From: JAIVJN01 sp036732565
Lineage (GTDB): Bacteria > Acidobacteriota > Vicinamibacteria > Vicinamibacterales > UBA2999
Assembly: GCA_036732565.1 (NCBI GenBank)
Contig: DAINCF010000041.1
Coordinates: forward strand, 1 to 21,649
Reading direction: 5' to 3'
DNA length: 21,649 bases
Made by a program: the position numbers and the translations under genes. Shown here piece by piece: positions 15,393 through 21,649 of the stretch (positions are counted from its first letter, which is position 1; each line of letters starts with the position of its first letter). The notes below the pieces were generated by a model. It was not told the origin of the DNA, did not search any database, and saw only the letters and a program-made list of their open reading frames with translations.

Positions 15393-16583
15393 CTACAGCT
15401 CTCGCAGCGCGGTCGGAATCGGCAGTCGTGCGGCGCGGATCGCGGGGAACAGCCCACCGATGAGCCCCATGAGCAGCGCGTAGATCAGCCCGGTGATCAG
15501 CAGTTGCGGCGTCACCTGGAACGCGAATGCAACCTGACTGAACGTCTGGAAGTTCATGGTCGACGTCTGGTAGCCATTGAACGCCAGGTATGCGGCCAGA
15601 CCGCCGATGAGGCCGCCGATCGCTGCCAGCGCGAGCGACTCGGCGAGCACCGAGATGACCACCGACGTCGCATTGAAGCCCAGCGCGCGCAGCGTCGCGA
15701 TCTCGCGCGACCGCGTCGACACCGCCGTATACATGGTCAGGATGGCGCCGAACACCGCGCCGATCCCCATCAGCGCCGCGATGCCGAAGCCGACGCCGCG
15801 GATCAGGTTGGTCAGCGCCTGCGACTGCTGCGCGTAGTACTCCGTTTCGCGCCGGACTTGCACGTTGAGCTGTGGGTTCGCCGTCAGCCAATCACGAAAG
15901 GTGTCGAAGCTGTTGCTCGACTCCAGCCGCGCCGAAACGAGTTGATAGGTGTTGCCGCGGCGAAAGGCGCCTTGGAGCGCACGCGAGTCGCACCAGACTT
16001 CGGTTTCGGCCACACCGCCGTCCGCCTCGAACAGCCCGACGACGGTCCAGGTGTTCTGTCCAGACTTGATGGTGTTGCCGACCGTGAGCCCGGTGAACTG
16101 CCCGCTCGCCGCGCGACCCGCGATCACTTCGTTGGTACCGAAGGTGAACATGCGCCCTTCGACGATGGACACTTCGTCGCGCACGCCGAGGACCGTCGGC
16201 TCCACACCACGCATCGGCACGTTCGCGGCGGTGTTGGTCGAGAGCTTCGGCAAGTCGATGATCACATAGAGCTCGGACGACAGCAGTGGTGTTTGCCCGT
16301 CGCGCCCCGTGCCGGGCGCCTGCTTGATGACATCCACCTCCGCGCCGCTGAGGCCGCTCGTCATCTCGCTGTCCGCGCCGCTGCGCATGACGATGACCCG
16401 CGACGTCGATCCCGAGCCGCGCATGGCCGCGGTGAACCCGGCGGCAATCGACAAGACCGACACGAAGACGATGACCACACCGGCAATGCCGATGATGGCG
16501 ACGCCAGAGGAGCCCAGGCGCTGGTGAATCGTGCGCAGGTTGAGCGCGGTGATGGCGACGATTTGACGGACCCAGTTGAACAC
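15393..16583 (-). CDS. ABC transporter permease, FtsX/MacB type (second permease)
   Basis: 396-aa inner-membrane permease. The start is GTG at 16583 with AAGGAG 8 nt upstream, beginning 12 bp after the stop of the preceding permease. Architecture is typical of type VII (MacB-like) transporters: an N-terminal helix (about 25-50, VAIIGIAGVVIVFVSVLSIA), a large periplasmic core (about 52-265), and three C-terminal helices (about 270-295, 315-340, 360-390). The conserved FtsX segment SREIATLRALGFNATSVVIS lies between the last helices. The C-terminus PAIRAARLPIPTALREL is the usual cytoplasmic tail. It probably pairs with the other permease around the shared ATPase. The substrate is not predictable; these systems use periplasmic energy coupling rather than classical transmembrane flux. 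Confidence 0.92.
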   Translation of the reverse strand: MFNWVRQIVAITALNLRTIHQRLGSSGVAIIGIAGVVIVFVSVLSIAAGFTAAMRGSGSTSRVIVMRSGADSEMTSGLSGAEVDVIKQAPGTGRDGQTPLLSSELYVIIDLPKLSTNTAANVPMRGVEPTVLGVRDEVSIVEGRMFTFGTNEVIAGRAASGQFTGLTVGNTIKSGQNTWTVVGLFEADGGVAETEVWCDSRALQGAFRRGNTYQLVSARLESSNSFDTFRDWLTANPQLNVQVRRETEYYAQQSQALTNLIRGVGFGIAALMGIGAVFGAILTMYTAVSTRSREIATLRALGFNATSVVISVLAESLALAAIGGLIGGLAAYLAFNGYQTSTMNFQTFSQVAFAFQVTPQLLITGLIYALLMGLIGGLFPAIRAARLPIPTALREL

Positions 16584-16595
16584 GTCGTGGTCTCC

Positions 16596-17744
16596 TTACG
16601 CTCGTCGTAACGCGTCCGTGATGTTCAACCGCATCGCGCTGAGCGCCGGCAGCAGCCCAGCCACCACCCCGAGCACGAGCAGGAGGACAGCTCCGTAGGC
16701 GATGTCCCGCGTTGGCAACATGAAGATCGGCAGCATGCCGCCCGTGGGATCGCCCTGCTGGACGAACAGCCATGCCACGATCAACCCCAGCCCGCCGCCG
16801 ATGACGGTCAGCAGCAGCGACTCGCTCAGCACGAGACCGAGGATGGAACCGTCCGTGAAGCCGAGCGTCTTCAGGACGCCGACCTCGCTCGTCCGCTCGC
16901 GCACCGACTGCGCCATGGTGTTGGCGGCCACGAGCAGCATGGTGAACAGCACCGCGACGAGAATCGCAATCATGATCGCGCCGATGTCGCCGACCTGTTT
17001 CGCGAAGCCCTCCACGAATCCCTTCTCCGTCGTGGTCTTGGTCTCGGCGGACGAGTTCGCGAACATCTCGTCGAACTTCGCGCCCATCGCCTGCGCCTGC
17101 GACGGATCGGCGATCTTCACGAGGTACCAGCCGACCATCCCCGCGAAGTTGCGCCGATTCTCATCGAGGTAGTCGTAGCGGAGGAAGAACTGTGTCTTGT
17201 CGACGCCTGGCTCGCCGTCGTACATCCCAGCAATGTTGAACTCCCAGACGTTGCCCTCCTTGGGCCGCCAGATGGTGCCTTGAATCGGAATGCGGTCGCC
17301 AATCTTCCACCCGAAGCGTTTGGCGAGATCGACACCGACGATCACGCCCTGCCGATCCGCCAGCCAGGCCTTCATCTGTTCCGGAGGCAGCTTGTACTCG
17401 GGGTACAGCGTCATGAACGGTTCCGGCTCGACTACGATCTGCGCGAAGAAGTTCGAGGGATCTTGATACACGCCGCCGAACCACGAGTTGTGCGTGGCCA
17501 GGAGGACACCCGGCGTGTTCTGCAACCGAGGCAGATACGACACCGGCAGCGGCATGATCAGGCTGACCTTGTGAATCAATACCAGCCGATCGAGTCCGGC
17601 GATGTCCACGCCGAACGTGAACGCCGTCCGCACCGTCATCAGCAGCCCGAACAGCAGGAAGGCGACGAAGATGGACAGCAGCGTGAAGATCGTCCGAATC
17701 TTCTTGCGCCACAGGCTGCGCCACAACAGAGGGAAGAACTTCAT
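16596..17744 (-). CDS. ABC transporter permease, FtsX/MacB type (first permease)
   Basis: 382-aa permease with an ATG at 17744 that overlaps the ATPase stop by 4 nt, indicating translational coupling. The N-terminus has a basic stretch and a helix (WRKKIRTIFTLLSIFVAFLL). A periplasmic core follows (about 42-255, including DRQGVIVGVDLAKRFGWKIG and YLDENRRNFAGMVG). C-terminal helices are near 258-282, 310-335 and 350-372. The motif SVRERTSEVGVLKTLGFTDG is the FtsX-family signature before the penultimate helices, and the C-terminus ALSAMRLNITDALRRA is the family tail. It differs clearly from the second permease, so the transporter is probably a heterodimer. Confidence 0.92.
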   Translation of the reverse strand: MKFFPLLWRSLWRKKIRTIFTLLSIFVAFLLFGLLMTVRTAFTFGVDIAGLDRLVLIHKVSLIMPLPVSYLPRLQNTPGVLLATHNSWFGGVYQDPSNFFAQIVVEPEPFMTLYPEYKLPPEQMKAWLADRQGVIVGVDLAKRFGWKIGDRIPIQGTIWRPKEGNVWEFNIAGMYDGEPGVDKTQFFLRYDYLDENRRNFAGMVGWYLVKIADPSQAQAMGAKFDEMFANSSAETKTTTEKGFVEGFAKQVGDIGAIMIAILVAVLFTMLLVAANTMAQSVRERTSEVGVLKTLGFTDGSILGLVLSESLLLTVIGGGLGLIVAWLFVQQGDPTGGMLPIFMLPTRDIAYGAVLLLVLGVVAGLLPALSAMRLNITDALRRA

Positions 17745-18439
17745 GCGCCCACTCCCGCCAAGACGCCGCCCACGAGCACACCCTTGTCCAGGTGCAGCGT
17801 GCGATTGGCGCGCTCGGCCGCTCGCGGATCGTGCGTCACCATGACGATCGTCTTGCCGTGTTCCCGATTCAACGTCTGCAGCAGATCCAGGATCTCATCG
17901 CCCGACTTTCGATCGAGGTCGCCGGTAGGCTCGTCGCACAGCAGCAACGTCGGGTCGGTCACGATCGCCCGCGCGATGCCGACGCGCTGTTCTTGTCCAC
18001 CAGACAACTGCCGCGGGTAGTGCTTCTGTCGATCGGCCAGTCCCACCACTTTGAGCGCGATCGACACGCGCTTGCGGCGCTCGGCTTTCGACAACTTCGT
18101 CAACAGCAACGGCAGCTCGACGTTCCGCTCCGCGGTCAGCACCGGCAGCAGGTTGTAGAGCTGAAAGACAAAGCCGATGTTCTGCGCGCGCCAGCGCGAC
18201 AACTGACCGCCGGACAGGCCCGCGATGTTCACACCGCCGACGTCGATCGATCCCGCCGACGGCCGATCGAGCCCGCCCATCAGGTTGAGCAGCGTCGTCT
18301 TCCCGGACCCCGACGGCCCCATCAACGCCAGGAACTCGCCCTGAGGCACGTCGAGGTCGACGCCCTGCAGCACGTCGATCCGTTCACTACCGCGGGTGAA
18401 GTACTTGTGCACGTTTCTGATACCGACGAGTGCGCTCAT
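17741..18439 (-). CDS. ABC transporter ATP-binding protein, MacB/LolD class
   Basis: 232-aa stand-alone nucleotide-binding domain. The ATG at 18439 has GGAGGT 8 nt upstream. Walker A is GPSGSGKTT (41-49), the Q-loop Gln is at 93 (FVFQLYNLLPV), the signature is LSGGQE (145-150), Walker B is LLLCDEPTGDLD (Asp169, Glu170), and the switch His is at 203 (MVTHD). All motifs are intact. The pattern LYNLLPVLTAERNVELPLLL is typical of the LolD/MacB ATPase group. It powers the two downstream permeases. Unlike E. coli MacB, the ATPase is a separate polypeptide. Confidence 0.95.
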   Translation of the reverse strand: MSALVGIRNVHKYFTRGSERIDVLQGVDLDVPQGEFLALMGPSGSGKTTLLNLMGGLDRPSAGSIDVGGVNIAGLSGGQLSRWRAQNIGFVFQLYNLLPVLTAERNVELPLLLTKLSKAERRKRVSIALKVVGLADRQKHYPRQLSGGQEQRVGIARAIVTDPTLLLCDEPTGDLDRKSGDEILDLLQTLNREHGKTIVMVTHDPRAAERANRTLHLDKGVLVGGVLAGVGA

Positions 18440-18482
18440 GAACTTGTACCTCCAAGCCTTCCAGTCTGCGCGGGCTTCATAT

Positions 18483-18527
18483 GTAGGGGCGGCTCGCGTG
18501 TAGGGGCGGCTCGCGAGCCGCCCCTAC
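18483..18527. repeat. Perfect 28-bp palindrome plus a partial direct copy
   Basis: Positions 18500-18527 are a perfect inverted repeat: each half is GTAGGGGCGGCTCG (14 nt), meeting at a CGCG centre. A direct copy of the first 16 nt lies at 18483-18498. The adaptor stop codon (minus-strand TAG, 18524-18526) is inside the palindrome. The unit sits in the 84-bp gap between adaptor and ATPase genes, where its RNA hairpin could lower or stabilise expression of the downstream operon. Confidence 0.9.
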
Positions 18528-19744
18528 TTCACAACGATGCGCATGCCTGGCTCCAATGCGGGCGGTGGCGCGGCGACGATGCGATCCGCGCTGGTCAAGC
18601 CAGCGATCACTTCCAGACGATCGCCATCGAGCCCCCCGGTCCGGACCGCGCGGCGCTCGACGGTCTCCTCGCGAACGACGAAGACGTAGCTCTGATTGTT
18701 CTCCGTGACCACCGCGCTCTTGGGGATCAACGACACCGGCTGTGCCGCCGGTGCCGACGCCTCCTCGGCATGCCGGAGGAAGGTCACTTTGATGCCCATG
18801 TCCGGCAGGATGCGCGCATCGAGCGCGTCGAAGCCGATGCGCACGAGGACCGTTGCCTTCTGCCGATCCGCGGCGGGCACGGTCGTGATCACCTTCGCGG
18901 GAATCTGAAAATCGGGATAGGCATCGAGCACGGCCGTCACCCGTTGCGATGGAGTCACGCGATTGATGTAGCTCTCGTTGACGTCCACCTCGATTTCGAG
19001 CGAGCGCATGTCGACGATGGTGCAGATGCCCGTGCGCGTGAAGCCTCCGCCAGCGGAGACCGGCGACACCATCTCTCCTGGCTGCGCGTCTTTGGAGATC
19101 GCCACGCCCGTGAACGGCGCGCGGATGACCGTGTTGTCCAGATCCGTCTGGCGCAGCGCCACCTGACGCTCGGCCACCGCCACCTGTTGTGCCGCGGCGC
19201 TGATGCGCGCTTCGTAGGAACCGACCTCGGCTTCGCCCTGATCGATGTCGGATCGCGTGACGATGCCGTCCTTGAACAGGCTCTCTCGACGACCCAGCGT
19301 CAGCCGCGCTTCGTGCAGGCGGACTTCGTTCTCACGCACCGCGCGCTTGGCGGCTTCGACTTGCGCCACGGCGAGATCCAACGCTGCTCTGACATCCGCG
19401 TCGTCGAGGCGGGCCAGCACCTGGCCCTCGCGCACCGCCATGCCTTCTTCGACGTTGACCTCCATCACCTTGCCGGTGATCTTCGATGACACGGTCGCCC
19501 GTCGACGTGCGGTGACGTAACCGGAGGCATTGAGCACCGAGGCCTGCGTGCCCGCGGCGCGCTCGACCACCGAGACCGCTTCCACCTCGATCGGCCGCGG
19601 GCGTGTCGTCCAGGCCCACGCGCCGACGCCAGCGCCGACCGCCAGCACGAGCAGCACAATCCAAGTGACCCATCGGCCACGGCCGAGCCGCATCGGCTCG
19701 CGCTCGATGCGAAGCGCTGCAAGGTCTTCTTTCAGGTCGCTCAC
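18524..19744 (-). CDS. Periplasmic adaptor (membrane fusion protein, MacA/HlyD-like) of the exporter
   Basis: 406 aa using the GTG at 19744, chosen because AAGGG (19751-19755) lies 6 nt upstream and the protein then starts (M)SDLKEDLAALRIERE, as in related adaptors; a TTG at 19777 would add 11 residues without an SD. A transmembrane anchor is at about 25-45 (WVTWIVLLVLAVGAGVGAWA). The lipoyl half-motif VEEGMAVREGQVLARLDDAD is near 95-114, an alpha-helical hairpin at about 115-200, the second lipoyl half VIRAPFTGVAISKDAQPGE near 212-230, then beta-barrel and membrane-proximal domains. The hairpin should contact a TolC-like channel, but no such gene is in the window. It heads the operon with the ATPase and two permeases. 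The stop lies inside a palindrome. Confidence 0.93.
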   Translation of the reverse strand: MSDLKEDLAALRIEREPMRLGRGRWVTWIVLLVLAVGAGVGAWAWTTRPRPIEVEAVSVVERAAGTQASVLNASGYVTARRRATVSSKITGKVMEVNVEEGMAVREGQVLARLDDADVRAALDLAVAQVEAAKRAVRENEVRLHEARLTLGRRESLFKDGIVTRSDIDQGEAEVGSYEARISAAAQQVAVAERQVALRQTDLDNTVIRAPFTGVAISKDAQPGEMVSPVSAGGGFTRTGICTIVDMRSLEIEVDVNESYINRVTPSQRVTAVLDAYPDFQIPAKVITTVPAADRQKATVLVRIGFDALDARILPDMGIKVTFLRHAEEASAPAAQPVSLIPKSAVVTENNQSYVFVVREETVERRAVRTGGLDGDRLEVIAGLTSADRIVAAPPPALEPGMRIVVK

Positions 19745-19760
19745 GATGTGCCCTTCAACA

Positions 19761-19845
19761 CTAGCGAAGCTCCGCAAACCGCCCAGAAAAGCTCTGTCGG
19801 CTCCGCTTCGCTAGGGCAGTATTGCTTGGCCCCGCTCCGCGGGGC
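19761..19845 (-). promoter_or_regulatory. Structured 5' leader of the exporter operon
   Basis: Two inverted repeats precede the adaptor SD. CTAGCGAAGC (19761-19770) pairs perfectly with GCTTCGCTAG (19805-19814) across a 34-nt loop, and GCCCCGC-TCC-GCGGGGC (19829-19845) is a compact 7-bp hairpin. Transcribed from the predicted promoter, both fall in a roughly 120-nt leader. The second lacks a strong U-run on the minus strand, so an attenuator is possible but unsupported. No riboswitch class was recognised. Confidence 0.4.
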
Positions 19846-19872
19846 TTATCGAAAACTGCGGAAAATCGTTCG

Positions 19873-19901
19873 ACTTTATGCAAAAGAAAGGCGAAAGTCA
19901 A
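19873..19901 (-). promoter_or_regulatory. Candidate sigma70-type promoter for the exporter operon
   Basis: On the minus strand TTGACT (19896-19901) and TAAAGT (19873-19878) are separated by exactly 17 bp. They match 5/6 and 4/6 of the consensus boxes. The surrounding 19846-19930 stretch is the most AT-rich part of the region. The GACTTT/AAAGTC inverted pair (19872-19877, 19894-19899) overlaps both boxes and could be an operator. Acidobacteriota promoters may differ from this consensus. Confidence 0.45.
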
Positions 19902-20112
19902 TCGGCGCTCCAGTAGATATAGCTTTACTGACGACGCGGCCACCCGGGCTGTTCGGGCAGTCTGTCGAGTGGCAGGTACAACAATTCGAGTGGCGTTCAG
20001 AAACGGCGAGTGGTCCGCTTTGCGTCTGTCGCGAGCGCGGGCCATGTAAGCGGAGCCGTTCTTGACCGGGCCGCCAGAGCCGGACCATTCTGCGCTGGAG
20101 CGACTTCCACCG
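19902..20112. other. Intergenic region with three CGAGTGG direct repeats
   Basis: This part of the divergent region between the exporter operon and the DUF1593 gene has no supported gene; short frames on both strands lack an SD and family features. CGAGTGG occurs three times in direct orientation at 19966-19972, 19987-19993 and 20007-20013, spaced 21 and 20 bp, about two helical turns. That spacing would put bound proteins on one DNA face. The plus-strand promoter for the DUF1593 gene was not identified; TAGATATA near 19914-19921 is the only AT-rich -10-like string. Confidence 0.4.
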
Positions 20113-21525
20113 ATGAACCCAATTGTCATCCTGCTCCTCGCCTTGGCTGTGGGCGTCAGCGCCAACGCGCACGCCGCCGACAAACCGCGCGTCATCGTGC
20201 TCACCGACATCGAGAACGAGCCAGACGATGCGCAATCGATGGTTCGATTCCTGACCTACGCGAACCACTGGAGCGTGGAGGCCCTGATCGCGACCACGTC
20301 GGTGCATCAGAGGAACAGGGTCGCGCCCGCGCGTATCCGCGAGATCGTCGAGGCGTACCGGAAGGTGCGCGACAACCTGGAAACGCACGAACCGGGGTTT
20401 CCGACGGCGGATGACTTGCTCTCGGTCGTCCGAGAAGGCCGTGCGGCCTACGGCATGGAAGCGGTCGGACGCGAGATGGACTCGCCTGGTTCCGAGACGA
20501 TCATCGAAGTCGTCGATCGTCCCGATCCGCGTCCGGTGTGGGTGCTCGTCTGGGGCGGTCCCAACTGTCTCGCGCAGGCGCTGTGGAAGGTGCGGATGAC
20601 GCGCTCACCTGAGGAGACAGAGAAGTTCGTGTCTCGCTTACGCGTCTACACGATCTCCGATCAGGATGACAGCGGTCCCTGGCTTCGGAAGACGTTCCCG
20701 GGGCTGTTCTACATCGCAAGCCCGGGATACCATGCGGCTGGCGCCTACCATTTCTCGACGTGGAGCGGCATCAGCGGGGACAACTTTCACGGCCGCTTCG
20801 CGGGCGCCGACTTCCCCATCGTCGACAATCCGTGGCTCGACCAGAACGTTCGCAGCAAGGGACCGCTTGGCGCGCAGTATCCGATGACGAAGTTCCTGAT
20901 GGAGGGCGATACGCCCACCTTCCTGCATCTGATCGACACCGGGCTCGGGAATCCGGAACGCCCGGACTGGGGCAGCTGGGGTGGACGCTACGAGCTGTAC
21001 ACGCCGCGCACGCGAAAGTGGTTCGTCGAAACGGAGACACGGCCGTTCTGGGCCGACGCGGAGGACGAGGTCCTCGGCGCCGACGGCAAGTGGCACACGA
21101 GCAACAAGGCGACGATCTGGCGCTGGCGATCCGCGTACCAACACGACTTCGCCGCGCGCATGGACTGGACGATCAAGCCCCGCGCGCAGGCCAACCATCC
21201 GCCAACGCCCACGCTGGCACACCCGAACAGACTCACCGTACGAAGCGGCGAACGCGTCGCGCTCAGCGCGGAGGGCTCCGCGGATCCGGACGGCGACCGC
21301 GTGCGATATGAATGGTTCCACTATCAGGAGCCGAGCACTCTGACGCTGTCCAGCGGCCGCACGGGAGTGCCGCTGACCATCGACGCCGCAAACACTGTCA
21401 CCGCGTCCTTCGTCGCACCGACGGTCAGCAAACCGGAGACGATGCACATCGTGCTGGCGGTCACGGACGAGGGCACGCCATCGCTGACTCGGTATCGGCG
21501 AGTGATCCTCACCGTGCTGCCATAG
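20113..21525 (+). CDS. Secreted DUF1593 (Sde0182-like, nucleoside-hydrolase fold) protein
   Basis: 470 aa. The ATG at 20113 is chosen because a signal peptide starts there (MNPIVILLLALAVGVSANAH, cleavage near AHAA); a TTG at 20062 would add 17 unsuitable residues. A weak GGAG lies 12 nt upstream. Residues about 24-330 form the DUF1593 domain. VIVLTDIENEPDDAQSMVRF corresponds to the Asp-rich metal/ribose site of nucleoside hydrolases, and VWVLVWGGPNCLAQAL, YTISDQDDSGPWLRK and GDTPTFLHLIDTGLGNPERP are characteristic blocks. Residues about 360-470 form an Ig-like C-terminal domain (SADPDGDRVRYEWFHYQEPS, HIVLAVTDEGTPSLTRYRRV). Family members are annotated as cellulose-binding or nucleoside-hydrolase-like, with no firm reaction. 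It is monocistronic here and followed by a palindromic repeat. Confidence 0.88.
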   Translation: MNPIVILLLALAVGVSANAHAADKPRVIVLTDIENEPDDAQSMVRFLTYANHWSVEALIATTSVHQRNRVAPARIREIVEAYRKVRDNLETHEPGFPTADDLLSVVREGRAAYGMEAVGREMDSPGSETIIEVVDRPDPRPVWVLVWGGPNCLAQALWKVRMTRSPEETEKFVSRLRVYTISDQDDSGPWLRKTFPGLFYIASPGYHAAGAYHFSTWSGISGDNFHGRFAGADFPIVDNPWLDQNVRSKGPLGAQYPMTKFLMEGDTPTFLHLIDTGLGNPERPDWGSWGGRYELYTPRTRKWFVETETRPFWADAEDEVLGADGKWHTSNKATIWRWRSAYQHDFAARMDWTIKPRAQANHPPTPTLAHPNRLTVRSGERVALSAEGSADPDGDRVRYEWFHYQEPSTLTLSSGRTGVPLTIDAANTVTASFVAPTVSKPETMHIVLAVTDEGTPSLTRYRRVILTVLP

Positions 21526-21552
21526 GAATGCGTTGCAAGATTACCGGCGGTC

Positions 21553-21649
21553 GCGTACGTAGCGCAGGCCTTTGGAGCGCGTTGCGAAGTTGTACGTAGC
21601 GCAGGCCTTCAGGCCTGCCTGACGGCGCCAGCGGCGCACCAACGGTGGT
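21553..21649. repeat. REPIN-like repeat, copy C (cut by the window edge, with an extra half-arm)
   Basis: A full arm lies at 21592-21619, identical in type to the arms of copies A and B. It is preceded by an incomplete arm at 21553-21572 that stops after the first GGCCTT, giving two tandem left tips. The following loop contains CGCACCAACGG (21635-21645), the exact reverse complement of 4236-4246 in copy A. Copy C is therefore in opposite orientation, and its second arm is expected just beyond the window. Confidence 0.8.

Noticed and set aside
15504..16610. A 368-codon plus-strand frame opposite the second permease
   Set aside because: His/Arg/Asp-rich antisense reading with no hydrophobic segments; the minus-strand FtsX permease is clear.
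17792..19489. A 565-codon plus-strand frame across the ATPase and adaptor genes
   Set aside because: It spans two well-defined minus-strand genes and has an antisense-type composition.
19761..20210. Short frames on both strands in the divergent intergenic region
   Set aside because: No SD, no family features, and they overlap hairpins, the promoter candidate and the DUF1593 signal peptide. A degraded gene remains possible but cannot be supported.

Overview
The window is high-GC DNA that is densely coded on both strands. It most likely comes from an Acidobacteriota genome, probably Vicinamibacteria/Luteitalea-like. That assignment is inferred from the large Oar-like TonB-dependent receptor with an N-terminal carboxypeptidase-regulatory domain, the style of the split MacAB-type exporter, and the abundant short palindromic intergenic repeats. 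No rRNA, tRNA, CRISPR array or transposase gene was seen.

Region 1 (1-11840, all + strand) reads as a pectin/uronate utilisation locus. It holds the 3' end of a KduD-like 2-dehydro-3-deoxy-D-gluconate 5-dehydrogenase, a 1181-aa outer-membrane TonB-dependent receptor, and three large exported enzymes. The enzymes are a beta-helix protein joined by a Pro/Glu linker to a DUF6298-like module, a PL10 pectate lyase with a C-terminal LamG-like domain, and a fused esterase-GH43-concanavalin-like protein. The three enzyme genes are joined by ATGA stop/start overlaps, so they are probably translated as one unit. Inferred scheme: the extracellular or periplasmic enzymes deacylate, debranch and cleave pectin, the receptor imports oligosaccharides, and KduD acts on the ketouronate from lyase products in the cytoplasm. 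No SusD partner is present.

Region 2 (11841-15392) holds a secreted subtilisin-family protease on the - strand. Divergent from it is a small secreted protein with a duplicated LGCP-type domain. Convergent gene ends on both sides are filled by inverted-repeat elements.

Region 3 (15393-19744, - strand) is an exporter operon: membrane-fusion adaptor, ABC ATPase and two FtsX/MacB-type permeases. It has a plausible promoter and a structured leader at 19745-19901. No TolC gene is in the window.

Region 4 (19745-21649) contains a 335-bp regulatory region, a secreted DUF1593 (nucleoside-hydrolase-like, Sde0182-type) protein, and the start of another palindromic repeat at the window edge.

The most unusual features are a GAACC-type minisatellite translated in frame as an interdomain linker, three REPIN-like elements (one in opposite orientation with an extra half-arm), a perfect 28-bp palindrome that contains the adaptor gene's stop codon, and the multi-module enzyme cassette with a C-terminal module of unknown activity.
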